Positions 10,501 through 18,612 of a stretch of 64,000 nt of DNA are shown here, in pieces (the first letter of the stretch is position 1; each line of letters begins with the position of its first letter). The notes beneath the pieces were generated by a model. It had not been told where the DNA came from. It did no database searches and worked only from the letters and a program-made list of their open reading frames with translations. Made by a program: the position numbers and the translations under genes. Origin of the DNA: DATBRC01 sp036560485 (GTDB lineage Bacteria > Pseudomonadota > Gammaproteobacteria > Burkholderiales > Burkholderiaceae_D); contig DATBRC010000056.1 of the NCBI GenBank assembly GCA_036560485.1, forward strand, positions 41,157 through 105,156, given 5' to 3'.

Positions 10501-10816
10501 TCTTGGCGTTCGCTTCCTGAACACATCCAGCGATCAAATTTTATATTTCCTCAAGACGACCGAGCCAGACGATAGCCATCATCAACTGGGTGATAACGTC
10601 GTATTGGTCGCCATCAACCTCGATCCTTTTGCAATCCATGAAGCCGACATCGAAGTGCCGTTGCGGGAATTCGGTTTGCCGGATGATGGTGCGCTTGATG
10701 TCGAAGACCTGCTTGTTGGTACGCGCTTGGCATGGCAAGGCAGGCAGCAGCATGTACGACTCGATCCGTTTGTTTGTCCGTATGCCATTTGGCGTGTCCG
10801 TCAAAGGGGAGTCTGA
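7520..10816 (+). CDS. glgE: Maltose-1-phosphate maltosyltransferase with extra N-terminal amylase-like domain
   Basis: GlgE (GH13_3) transfers maltose from maltose-1-phosphate to the end of an alpha-1,4-glucan. The canonical part begins near residue 435 (N-terminal sheet domain to about 620, then the barrel), with nucleophile Asp820 in FRVDNPHTKP and acid Glu849 in FLSEAFTRP. The first 430 residues are additional: they resemble a degenerate GH13 barrel (FDHVLIPNFF, LLIDLNVSS, GISGFRCVDIAKP, IPMGFEFG) in which the nucleophile and acid motifs are not intact. Total 1098 residues, against roughly 660-700 for ordinary GlgE. ATG 7520 is preferred because AAAAGG (7502-7507) abuts the alternative ATG at 7508. 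It heads a seven-gene operon and lies 2 bases before treS. Confidence 0.92.
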   Translation: MAIETPFLPRIYYLNPKIPGLSSKLEQHVDRCAAMEFDHVLIPNFFDRGDDFDIHFDEVVSTLAKRCANKRLKLLIDLNVSSTAANSALPHIHPAWFFSHDQFNDLPDPRYPVRHDAKWNFRFDQPALTEEILAYWRQRLQEWIDAGISGFRCVDIAKPPAFTWKHLIDSAKQQSRALRFLGWTPGCTPEQIDALTECGFDAAFSSGAWWDYRSRWLVEEQTRLSRIAPPITFPDSPDEPVIARMAGADESQRHQVYRRALRLAATTGNGILIPMGFEFGLSCHEPSDDLNAMRRETSIDLSDEIAQVNAMIAELGKRFYAAPLQILSSADSSATVMLRHAVEKTSSQNEALFIIVNADTSQACSVSERQLQTRAGGFIPDKEIWPGAETASASHTLELKPAELKLFTAHRLAPIVTPASRGKQAVTAAARAPRIAIESISPTIDCGKYSVKRIVGESVNIEADVFVDGHDKIAVTLLWRTADQAEWQQMRMHAMENDRWSASFPLMRIGRYQFAIEAWRDAFATYRDELEKKTAAGLDVALELEEGRLLVEAAADYAEQQSINDVADTLKALNKALKPAKTRDKSKAPFNDAERIAALLSERTAEAMRNADPRPFAVRSDPIFRIEVDRTAAQFSSWYELFPRSQTNDPARHGTFNDVIKRLPLIKAMGFDTLYFPPIHPIGRKNRKGRNNSLTPGPNDPGSPYAIGAAEGGHDAIHPELGTLEDFRSLRQQAALHGLEIALDFAIQCSPDHPWLKQHPDWFDWRPDGSLRYAENPPKKYQDIVNVHFYGEGVIPALWIALRDIVLFWVKEGIRVFRVDNPHTKPLPFWEWMIADIRSRYPDTIFLSEAFTRPKMMYRLAKLGFSQSYTYFTWRHTKQEFIEYMTELTTTSVREYFRPHFFVNTPDINPYFLQHSGRPGFLIRAALATMLSGLWGMYSGFELCEGTPLPGKEEYLDSEKYEIRVRDWQYPGNIIQEISTLNRIRSENPALQTHLGVRFLNTSSDQILYFLKTTEPDDSHHQLGDNVVLVAINLDPFAIHEADIEVPLREFGLPDDGALDVEDLLVGTRLAWQGRQQHVRLDPFVCPYAIWRVRQRGV

Positions 10817-10818
10817 TC

Positions 10819-13800
10819 ATGGAACGGCGCAAATCAGTTCGCCCGACATCGAAAACGGTCAGCGCCGCAGCGAGCGAAGCGTTTCAGAAAGATCCGCTGT
10901 GGTACAAGGATGCGGTGATTTACCAGGTGCATGTGAAATCCTTTTACGATGCCAACAACGATGGCATAGGTGACTTTGTCGGATTGATCGACAGGCTTGA
11001 CTACATTGCCGAATTGGGAGTCAACACCATCTGGCTGCTGCCTTTCTATCCATCGCCACGGAAGGATGATGGTTACGATATTGCCGATTACCGCGGCGTG
11101 CATCCTGACTATGGCACGATGGGTGAGGCCAAGCGCTTCATCGCGGAAGCGCATAAGCGCGGGCTGCGTGTGATTACCGAGCTGGTTATCAACCATACGT
11201 CAGACCAGCACCCTTGGTTTCAGCGCGCACGCGCTGCCAAGCCAGGTTCTGCAGCACGCAATTATTATGTGTGGTCAGATAAAGATGATGCTTATAGCGG
11301 CACGCGTATCATCTTCTGCGATACTGAAAAATCAAACTGGACATGGGACGCCGTCGCTAATGCATTTTTCTGGCACCGGTTTTATTCGCACCAGCCGGAT
11401 CTGAATTTCGACAATCCACAAGTCCTGAAAGAAGTATTGTGGATCATGGCGTTCTGGCTCGATATCGGTGTTGATGGATTGCGGCTGGACGCTGTTCCTT
11501 ATCTGATCGAGCGCGAAGGCACGTCCAATGAAAACCTGCCGGAGACGCATGCGATCCTGAAAAAGATACGGTCGGTTATTGATCGCGCCTATCCTGGCCG
11601 GATGTTGCTGGCTGAGGCAAACATGTGGCCGGAAGACGTACAGCATTATTTTGGCGATGGCGACGAATGCCACATGGCTTTTCATTTTCCATTGATGCCG
11701 CGCATGTATATGGCGTTGGCACAAGAAGACAGATTTCCGATTACCGACATCTTGCGGCAAACACCTGCTATTCCAGCCGATTGTCAATGGGCGATTTTCT
11801 TGCGTAACCATGATGAGTTGACGCTGGAAATGGTCACCGACAAAGAGCGCGATTATTTATGGAACTTTTATGCATCGGAAAAACGCGCACGTATCAATCA
11901 GGGAATCAGGCGACGCCTGACACCGCTGCTGGAACGTGATCGGCGCCGTGTCGAACTATTGAATAGTTTGCTGTTGTCGATGCCAGGCACTCCAGTAATG
12001 TATTACGGCGATGAGATTGGCATGGGCGACAACATCCATCTCGGTGACCGCGATGGTGTCCGCACGCCGATGCAATGGACACCTGATCGCAACGGCGGAT
12101 TTTCACGCGCCGATCCGGCGAGGCTGGTGCTGCCGCCAATCATGGATCCGATTTACGGCTATCAGGCAGTCAATGTCGAAGCGCAAATAGCCGATCCCTA
12201 TTCACTGCTGAACTGGATGCGCCGTATGCTGGAAGTGCGCAAGCAACACGTTGCCTTTAGGCGTGGCACATTGACGATACTCTATCCAACCAATCGACGG
12301 ATACTGGCCTATCTGAGAGAAGATGGTATTACAAGTGAAGAACAGAACACGGAGACGATTTTATGTGTTGCCAACGTGTCGAAATCGGCACAGGCAGTTG
12401 AACTGGATCTGTCTGCTTATGCGGAACAGGTGCCGGTTGAGATGATCGGCGGTTCTGCATTCCCGCCAATTGGACAATTACCGTATTTGCTGACATTGCC
12501 GCCGTATGGCTTTTACTGGTTCCTGTTGGCATCCAAAGCCAGGATGCCACCGTGGCATACGCCATCGCCTGAACCGTTGCCTGAGTTGGCAACCTTGGTG
12601 CTGCGTCATAGCGTCATGGAGTTGCTGGAAGCGCCGAATCGGACAGTGCTCGAAAATGAAGCGTTGCCTGCCTATTTGCCGAAACGCCGCTGGTATGCCG
12701 CCAAGCAGGAAAAGCTGCAGTCAACACGCATTGTGCTTGCAACGCGGTTGCCGGCTTCGCAAGCAAGGCCAAAACTGTTACCTACAATGTTGGCGGAAAT
12801 TGAAACGACCACAGCAAGCGGTGTTAACCGCTATCTGCTGCCGCTCGGATTTATCCGCGAAGAAGATATCGTCGCCGCATTACCGCAACAATTGGCACTT
12901 GCGCGTGTACGTCGCGGGCCACATGTCGGATTGTTGACCGACGCGTTTGCAATTGACTCGTTCGTTTACGTGATTGTCGAGTTGCTGCGTGCAAAAACGA
13001 CGATACCGTCGGATGACGGGGAATTACATTTCAGCCCAACCGCGGCACTCGATAAAGTGGAAACCGGAATGGAGCCGGCGATCAGACGCATGTCGGCAGA
13101 ACAGTCTAATAGTTCATTGGTAGTCGAAGACATCATGGTGCTGAAGGTGATCCGTCGACTATCGCCCGGTATCCATCCAGAAGCTGAAATGGGCCGATAC
13201 CTTACTGTGCTTGGTTATACCAATACGCCTGCGATGTTGGGCGAAGTGACGCGTATCGCCAAGGACGGAACGCATTACACGATGCTGTTGCTGCAGCAAT
13301 TCATCCACAATCAGGGTGATGGATGGCAATGGACACTCGACACACTTGCATTATCGATACAGCAAGCGGCTGTTACTGAAGCGGGCGCGACGGAACTGGC
13401 GACCGAGATATTGAAGCCGGAAGATGATCTGATCCAGCTGGCAACCATGCTCGGACGCCGCTTGGGTGAAATGCATCTCGCGCTTGCGACACCAACCGAC
13501 GATCCCAATTTTGCGCCGGAAGCAGCAACCGAGGAAGACGCCGCAGCATGGGCCGATGGCACGCGGCAGCAGCTTGATCTTGCCTTCGATGCATTACGCA
13601 CCAAACATGATTGGTGCAATCCGGACGATGCACGGCGCGCTGGCGAATTAATTGAAAAGCGTGATCAGCTATTTGAAATAGTGGGTGCACTTGCTGCGAA
13701 AGGTATCGGCACGCAGCGCATACGCATACATGGCGATTTCCATTTGGGACAAGTGCTGGTTGCACAAGGTGACGTGTACATCGTCGACTTTGAAGGCGAA

Positions 13801-14208
13801 CCGGTCAAGTCAGTTGAACAGCGGCGGCAAAAAACCAGTCCGATGCGTGACGTAGCAGGCTTGTTGCGGTCGTATGACTACGCTGCCGCATTTGCCGGCA
13901 GTACCGGCCCGGGAGATCTCAGCGAAGCAGCCGAGATGCGCAAGCGTCAGTTGATATTCAGTTTTGCGCCGACGTCGCAGGCAGCATTTTTACGCGCGTA
14001 CAACGAGATTGTCTATGGCAGTGCCCGTCAATCCTTCAAGGAAGCAGAGCAATCATTGCTGAAACTGTTTGTATTGGAAAAAGCGGCCTATGAAATTTGT
14101 TATGAGGCGGCCAATCGGCCTGGCTGGCTCCCGGTCCCAATGAATGGATTAGTGAAAATCGTAAACGACATGCTGGCTGAAACAGAAGGAGGCACATCGC
14201 ATGAGTGA
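10819..14208 (+). CDS. treS: Trehalose synthase fused to maltokinase
   Basis: Bifunctional protein. Residues about 20-570 are TreS, which interconverts trehalose and maltose: nucleophile Asp224 in GLRLDAVPYL, acid Glu266 in LLAEANMW, Asp332 in LRNHDEL. Residues about 620-1129 are a maltokinase (Pep2/Mak) with HGDFHLGQ (Asp973) and DFEGEP (Asp990), which phosphorylates maltose to maltose-1-phosphate, the GlgE substrate. The fusion channels trehalose toward GlgE encoded just upstream. ATG 10819 follows AAAGGGGAG by 7 bases; extending upstream would overlap glgE and lose homology. Its last 8 bases overlap glgB, implying coupled translation. TreS-Mak fusions are known in Proteobacteria. Confidence 0.96.
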   Translation: MERRKSVRPTSKTVSAAASEAFQKDPLWYKDAVIYQVHVKSFYDANNDGIGDFVGLIDRLDYIAELGVNTIWLLPFYPSPRKDDGYDIADYRGVHPDYGTMGEAKRFIAEAHKRGLRVITELVINHTSDQHPWFQRARAAKPGSAARNYYVWSDKDDAYSGTRIIFCDTEKSNWTWDAVANAFFWHRFYSHQPDLNFDNPQVLKEVLWIMAFWLDIGVDGLRLDAVPYLIEREGTSNENLPETHAILKKIRSVIDRAYPGRMLLAEANMWPEDVQHYFGDGDECHMAFHFPLMPRMYMALAQEDRFPITDILRQTPAIPADCQWAIFLRNHDELTLEMVTDKERDYLWNFYASEKRARINQGIRRRLTPLLERDRRRVELLNSLLLSMPGTPVMYYGDEIGMGDNIHLGDRDGVRTPMQWTPDRNGGFSRADPARLVLPPIMDPIYGYQAVNVEAQIADPYSLLNWMRRMLEVRKQHVAFRRGTLTILYPTNRRILAYLREDGITSEEQNTETILCVANVSKSAQAVELDLSAYAEQVPVEMIGGSAFPPIGQLPYLLTLPPYGFYWFLLASKARMPPWHTPSPEPLPELATLVLRHSVMELLEAPNRTVLENEALPAYLPKRRWYAAKQEKLQSTRIVLATRLPASQARPKLLPTMLAEIETTTASGVNRYLLPLGFIREEDIVAALPQQLALARVRRGPHVGLLTDAFAIDSFVYVIVELLRAKTTIPSDDGELHFSPTAALDKVETGMEPAIRRMSAEQSNSSLVVEDIMVLKVIRRLSPGIHPEAEMGRYLTVLGYTNTPAMLGEVTRIAKDGTHYTMLLLQQFIHNQGDGWQWTLDTLALSIQQAAVTEAGATELATEILKPEDDLIQLATMLGRRLGEMHLALATPTDDPNFAPEAATEEDAAAWADGTRQQLDLAFDALRTKHDWCNPDDARRAGELIEKRDQLFEIVGALAAKGIGTQRIRIHGDFHLGQVLVAQGDVYIVDFEGEPVKSVEQRRQKTSPMRDVAGLLRSYDYAAAFAGSTGPGDLSEAAEMRKRQLIFSFAPTSQAAFLRAYNEIVYGSARQSFKEAEQSLLKLFVLEKAAYEICYEAANRPGWLPVPMNGLVKIVNDMLAETEGGTSHE

Positions 14209-16483
14209 GTCAATCGACCAATTAATCGATATCGATAATGACATTGATATAAAAACGGCTCTCAATGCGCTGGTGCAAGGGCGCTTATTTGATCCTTTCT
14301 CTTTTCTGGGGCCTCATCGTCTCGGTGAAAACGTGGTTGTGCGGACGTACCAGCCGGGTGCGCTTGCAGTGGATGTGGTGAGCCGCGATGCAGGAAAAGG
14401 CGATGAAGGCAATTTGATCGAATCGCTGTACAACGTGGATCAAACCGGTTTGTTTGTCAGCGCCGCGCCGACCATGGCAGCAGGAGAAAAATATTTATTG
14501 CGCATCACTTGGCCGACTGCCGAGGGCGGCGAACGCGTACAGTTCACGGAAGATCCATATTGCTTCGGCATATTGCTGGGTGAGATGGATTTGTATTTGC
14601 TGGCCGAAGGAACCCATCGTGAGCTTGCGCATTGTCTAGGTGCGAACCCGATGGTGATCGATGGTGTGGACGGCACCCGTTTTGCCGTATGGGCGCCGAA
14701 CGCACGCCGTGTGTCGGTGGTGGGCGACTTCAATCTATGGGATGGCAGGCGGCATCCGATGCGTTGCCGCTACGAGGCGGGAGTGTGGGAGTTATTCATC
14801 CCGCGCCTTGGCATCGGCACCCGCTATCAGTTCGAGATTGTCGGCGTGAACGGCAATCTGTTGCCATTGAAGGCCGACCCGGTTGCACGTGCGACCGAAG
14901 CACCGCCATCGACGGTGTCGATTGTCGCATCCGGTGCGCCGTTTCGCTGGACCGATGTGCATTGGATGGCGACTCGGGAGCAGCGACACGAGCCGGATGC
15001 GCCGCTGGCAATTTACGAAGTGCATGCGGGGTCATGGTTGCGCATTCTGGAAGAAGGCGGACGCAGCCTGAATTGGCATGAACTGGCCGACCGCCTGATT
15101 CCGTATGCGCAGCATATGGGATTCACGCATCTGGAATTCTTGCCGATCATGGAGCATCCGTTCGGCGGTTCATGGGGTTATCAACCGCTGGGACTTTTTG
15201 CGCCGAGTGCCCGCTACGGCACACCGGTTGACTTTGCATCGTTTGTCGATCGCTGTCATGCGGCCGGACTGGGTGTGATACTGGACTGGGTTCCTGCGCA
15301 TTTTCCATCGGATGAACACGGGTTGGTCCGCTTCGACGGCACATCGCTTTACGAACATCATGATCCGCGTGAAGGTTTTCATCAGGACTGGAATACCTTG
15401 ATTTATAACCTTGGACGCACGGAAGTATGCGGTTTTTTGATCGCCAGTGCGCTTGAGTGGCTGGAACGTTTTCATGTAGACGGATTGCGCGTCGATGCGG
15501 TGGCGTCGATGCTGTATCGCGATTACAGCCGCAAGGAAGGCGAGTGGGTGCCGAATATTTATGGCGGCCGTGAAAATTTGGAGGCGGTTGCTTTTTTGCG
15601 GAACCTGAATCATGTGGTCAAAGAACGCTGTCCCGGTGCGATGATGATTGCCGAAGAGTCAACCGCGTGGCCGGGCGTTTCTGCGCCGGTAGAACAAGGT
15701 GGTCTCGGATTCAGCTACAAGTGGAACATGGGTTGGATGCACGACACGTTGCGTTACATGACATATGACCCGCTGTATCGGCAATATCACCATAACGACA
15801 TGACGTTCGGCCTGATCTACGCATTTTCCGAAAAATTCATCCTGCCGATATCGCACGATGAAGTTGTGCATGGCAAAGGATCGCTTCTCAGTAAAATGCC
15901 GGGCAGTGAATTGCAGCAGCGGCTGGCTAATTTGCGTGCCTATCTCGGTTTCATGTGGACACACCCGGGCAAAAAGCTGTTGTTCATGGGGTGCGAGATT
16001 GCACAATCCAAAGAATGGAATCACGACAGTTCACCGGAGTGGGACTTGCTCGACAATCCGTCGAACCGCGGCGTGCAGCGGCTGGTGCGTGATTTAAACC
16101 GTGTATATGTCGCTGAAAATGCGCTGCATCGCAAGGATGCTGCACCGGATGGTTTTAGCTGGGTAATCGGTGACGACACGCACAATAGCGTATTTGCATT
16201 TTTGCGTAAAGGTGTGGAAGGCAGCGATGCGCCCTTGCTGGTTGTTCTCAACATGACACCGGTGCGGCGCGACAGTTATCGTATCGGCGTGCCGGCTATT
16301 AATCCGCAATCGCTTTCGCGCTGGCGTGAATTGATCAATACCGATGCCGGCATATACGGCGGCAGCGGCGTGACCAATGGCGAAGTGATTGCGAGCGAAT
16401 GGTTTGAAAGTCATGGCATGCCGCAGTCGGTCGTGCTGACCTTGCCGCCATTGTCGATGCTGATATTGAAACAGGTGCCTTGA
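14201..16483 (+). CDS. glgB: 1,4-alpha-glucan branching enzyme
   Basis: GH13_9 branching enzyme: cuts an alpha-1,4 chain and rejoins it in alpha-1,6 linkage. Two N-terminal beta domains (about 25-125 and 155-250, the second with FAVWAPNARRVSVVGDFN) precede the barrel: YEVHAGSW, nucleophile Asp432 in GLRVDAV, acid Glu485 in MIAEEST, His552-Asp553 in ISHDEVVHGKGS. 760 residues, long form. The start overlaps the end of treS by 8 bases (ATGAGTGA), and the end nearly touches glgX copy 2. It branches the linear glucan made by GlgE and GlgA. Confidence 0.97.
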   Translation: MSESIDQLIDIDNDIDIKTALNALVQGRLFDPFSFLGPHRLGENVVVRTYQPGALAVDVVSRDAGKGDEGNLIESLYNVDQTGLFVSAAPTMAAGEKYLLRITWPTAEGGERVQFTEDPYCFGILLGEMDLYLLAEGTHRELAHCLGANPMVIDGVDGTRFAVWAPNARRVSVVGDFNLWDGRRHPMRCRYEAGVWELFIPRLGIGTRYQFEIVGVNGNLLPLKADPVARATEAPPSTVSIVASGAPFRWTDVHWMATREQRHEPDAPLAIYEVHAGSWLRILEEGGRSLNWHELADRLIPYAQHMGFTHLEFLPIMEHPFGGSWGYQPLGLFAPSARYGTPVDFASFVDRCHAAGLGVILDWVPAHFPSDEHGLVRFDGTSLYEHHDPREGFHQDWNTLIYNLGRTEVCGFLIASALEWLERFHVDGLRVDAVASMLYRDYSRKEGEWVPNIYGGRENLEAVAFLRNLNHVVKERCPGAMMIAEESTAWPGVSAPVEQGGLGFSYKWNMGWMHDTLRYMTYDPLYRQYHHNDMTFGLIYAFSEKFILPISHDEVVHGKGSLLSKMPGSELQQRLANLRAYLGFMWTHPGKKLLFMGCEIAQSKEWNHDSSPEWDLLDNPSNRGVQRLVRDLNRVYVAENALHRKDAAPDGFSWVIGDDTHNSVFAFLRKGVEGSDAPLLVVLNMTPVRRDSYRIGVPAINPQSLSRWRELINTDAGIYGGSGVTNGEVIASEWFESHGMPQSVVLTLPPLSMLILKQVP

Positions 16484-16485
16484 GC

Positions 16486-18612
16486 ATGTCGTTGTCCTTC
16501 ATGCAATCGGGCACCTTTCATCAATTGGGCGCGACGTATGATGGCGGCGGCACCAACTTCGCCGTGTTTTCTGCGCATGCCGTTAAAGTCGAGTTGTGCC
16601 TGTTCGATGCGGCAGGACGTCATGAGATTGCCCGCCATGCACTGCCTGAATGCACGAATGAAGTATGGCATGGTTATTTGCCCGACTTGCATGCCGGTGC
16701 GCTATATGGTTATCGTGCCTACGGCCCTTATCAGCCGGAACAAGGACATCGATTCAATCCGCACAAGCTGTTGCTCGATCCATATGCGAAACTGATCCAC
16801 GGTCAGGTGCGCTGGACCGATGCGTTATATGGCTACCGTATTCATTCTCCGCGTGCCGATCTTTCTTTTGACCGGCGCGATAGTGCACCGGCGATGCCAA
16901 AGGCAGTCGTCATCGATCCGGCATTTAACTGGCACGATGATCATTCTCCCAATGTGCCGTGGGAAAAAACCGTTATTTATGAAACGCATGTACGCGGATT
17001 GACCATGCGTGCTGATCGCATTCCGGCGCGGCAGCGCGGCACCTTCGCAGCATTGGCCGATCCGTTCGTGATCGATCATCTCGTCACACTCGGCATCACA
17101 GCGGTCGAGTTGTTGCCGGTCCATGCTTTTTTACAGGATCGACGGCTGATTGCCAACAGTCTTTCCAATTATTGGGGTTACAACACGCTGTCGTTTTTTG
17201 CGCCGAAGCCGCGCTATCTGGCGGACGGTTCACTCAATGAAATGCGCCATGCGGTTCAGCAATTGCATGCCGCCGGGATCGAAGTCATTCTGGATGTTGT
17301 CTATAACCATACCTGCGAAGAGAGCGAGCTAGGTCCGACCCTTTCGTTTCGCGGTCTCGACAATGCCGGCTATTATCGTTTGCAAGCCGGAAATTCGCGC
17401 CATCTGGTTAACGATACCGGTTGCGGCAATACGCTCAACCTGTCGCATCCGCGCGTGATTCAGCTGGTGATGGATTCATTACGATATTGGGTGCAGGAAT
17501 TCCATATCGATGGTTTTCGTTTCGATCTCGGCGCGACGTTGGGTCGCGAGCATCACGGCTTCGATACAGGCGCAGGCTTCTTCGATGCATTGATGCAAGA
17601 CCCGATACTGGCACGCGTCAAACTGATTTCCGAACCTTGGGATATCGGCCCGGGCGGTTATCAGGTAGGAAAGCATCCAGCGGGCATGGCGGAGTGGAAT
17701 GACCGCTTTCGTGATGATGTGCGCGGATTTTGGAAAGGTGACGCAGGCATGCGCGGCGTTATCGCTGAACGGTTGATGGGTTCTGCCGATCTGTTCAATC
17801 ATCATCGCCGCCGATCCTGGTCTTCCATCAATTTTGTCACGGCGCATGATGGTTTCACGCTGCAGGATCTCGTCAGCTATCACCATAAGCGCAATCAGGC
17901 CAACGGCGAAGGCAATCGCGATGGCAGCGACCATAACGCAAGCGCCAACTGGGGTATCGAGGGTCCAACCGATGATCCGAAAATACTTGCATTGCGCGAC
18001 AAGATCAAGCGATCGATGTTGATGGTGCTGATGTTTTCCAAAGGAACGCCAATGCTGCTGGGCGGCGATGAATTCGGCCGCACGCAACAGGGTAACAACA
18101 ATGCCTATTGTCAGGATAACGAGATCTCGTGGTACGACTGGAGCCTGATGAATACTGGAGCAGGCAAGGCGTTGCTGAATTTTACACAGCGCTGTATTGC
18201 TGAACGCGCCAAATTGCCGGTGTTTCGCAATACGCATTTTTTGACGCCGAATGCCAAGACACTTGATGGTGTGCCGGACGTCGGCTGGTTTGATGAAACC
18301 GGTACCGAAATGACGGGTGAACGGTGGCAATTCAGCGAAGGACGATTGCTGGCATTGCGTTTGATTGCCGCTGACAAGGCCGGTGCCGTTTCTGCCGTGC
18401 TCCTGCTGCTGAATGCATTTTCAGAAGATCGAGAATTTGTATTACCGCACCCGGTCATGATGTGGCGCACAGTCATCGATGCTGCCGAGCCGCATCATCA
18501 TAGTGGTAGCGGCGCGGACTGCAAGCCGCATCGACAACCTCATCACAACAAAATTTTCGTCGCCGCACACAGCGCGGTATTACTGGAGAGTGATCATGTC
18601 CATAACACCTAG
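16486..18612 (+). CDS. glgX: Glycogen debranching enzyme, copy 2
   Basis: Second GlgX in the locus, closely matching the copy at 2226-4352 along its whole length: same LGATYDG.G.NFAVFSA opening, DGFRFDLGATLGRE nucleophile block, LISEPWDIGPGGYQ acid block and AHDGFTLQDLVSY. It removes alpha-1,6 side chains. ATG 16486 is favoured; a TTG at 16480 overlapping the glgB stop is possible but lies only 4 bases from the ACAGG ribosome site. The last 40 residues are rich in His and differ from copy 1. Embedded in the glgE operon, it overlaps treZ by 17 bases. Debranched chains are the preferred substrate of TreY, which fits its place beside treZ and treY. Confidence 0.95.
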   Translation: MSLSFMQSGTFHQLGATYDGGGTNFAVFSAHAVKVELCLFDAAGRHEIARHALPECTNEVWHGYLPDLHAGALYGYRAYGPYQPEQGHRFNPHKLLLDPYAKLIHGQVRWTDALYGYRIHSPRADLSFDRRDSAPAMPKAVVIDPAFNWHDDHSPNVPWEKTVIYETHVRGLTMRADRIPARQRGTFAALADPFVIDHLVTLGITAVELLPVHAFLQDRRLIANSLSNYWGYNTLSFFAPKPRYLADGSLNEMRHAVQQLHAAGIEVILDVVYNHTCEESELGPTLSFRGLDNAGYYRLQAGNSRHLVNDTGCGNTLNLSHPRVIQLVMDSLRYWVQEFHIDGFRFDLGATLGREHHGFDTGAGFFDALMQDPILARVKLISEPWDIGPGGYQVGKHPAGMAEWNDRFRDDVRGFWKGDAGMRGVIAERLMGSADLFNHHRRRSWSSINFVTAHDGFTLQDLVSYHHKRNQANGEGNRDGSDHNASANWGIEGPTDDPKILALRDKIKRSMLMVLMFSKGTPMLLGGDEFGRTQQGNNNAYCQDNEISWYDWSLMNTGAGKALLNFTQRCIAERAKLPVFRNTHFLTPNAKTLDGVPDVGWFDETGTEMTGERWQFSEGRLLALRLIAADKAGAVSAVLLLLNAFSEDREFVLPHPVMMWRTVIDAAEPHHHSGSGADCKPHRQPHHNKIFVAAHSAVLLESDHVHNT

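Noticed and set aside
10732..10818. 29-residue extension of TreS-Mak
   Set aside because: Overlaps glgE and precedes the strong ribosome site at 10803-10811; no homology to TreS.
18479..18595. 39-residue extension of TreZ
   Set aside because: Lies wholly within glgX copy 2; the ribosome-site-supported ATG is 18596.
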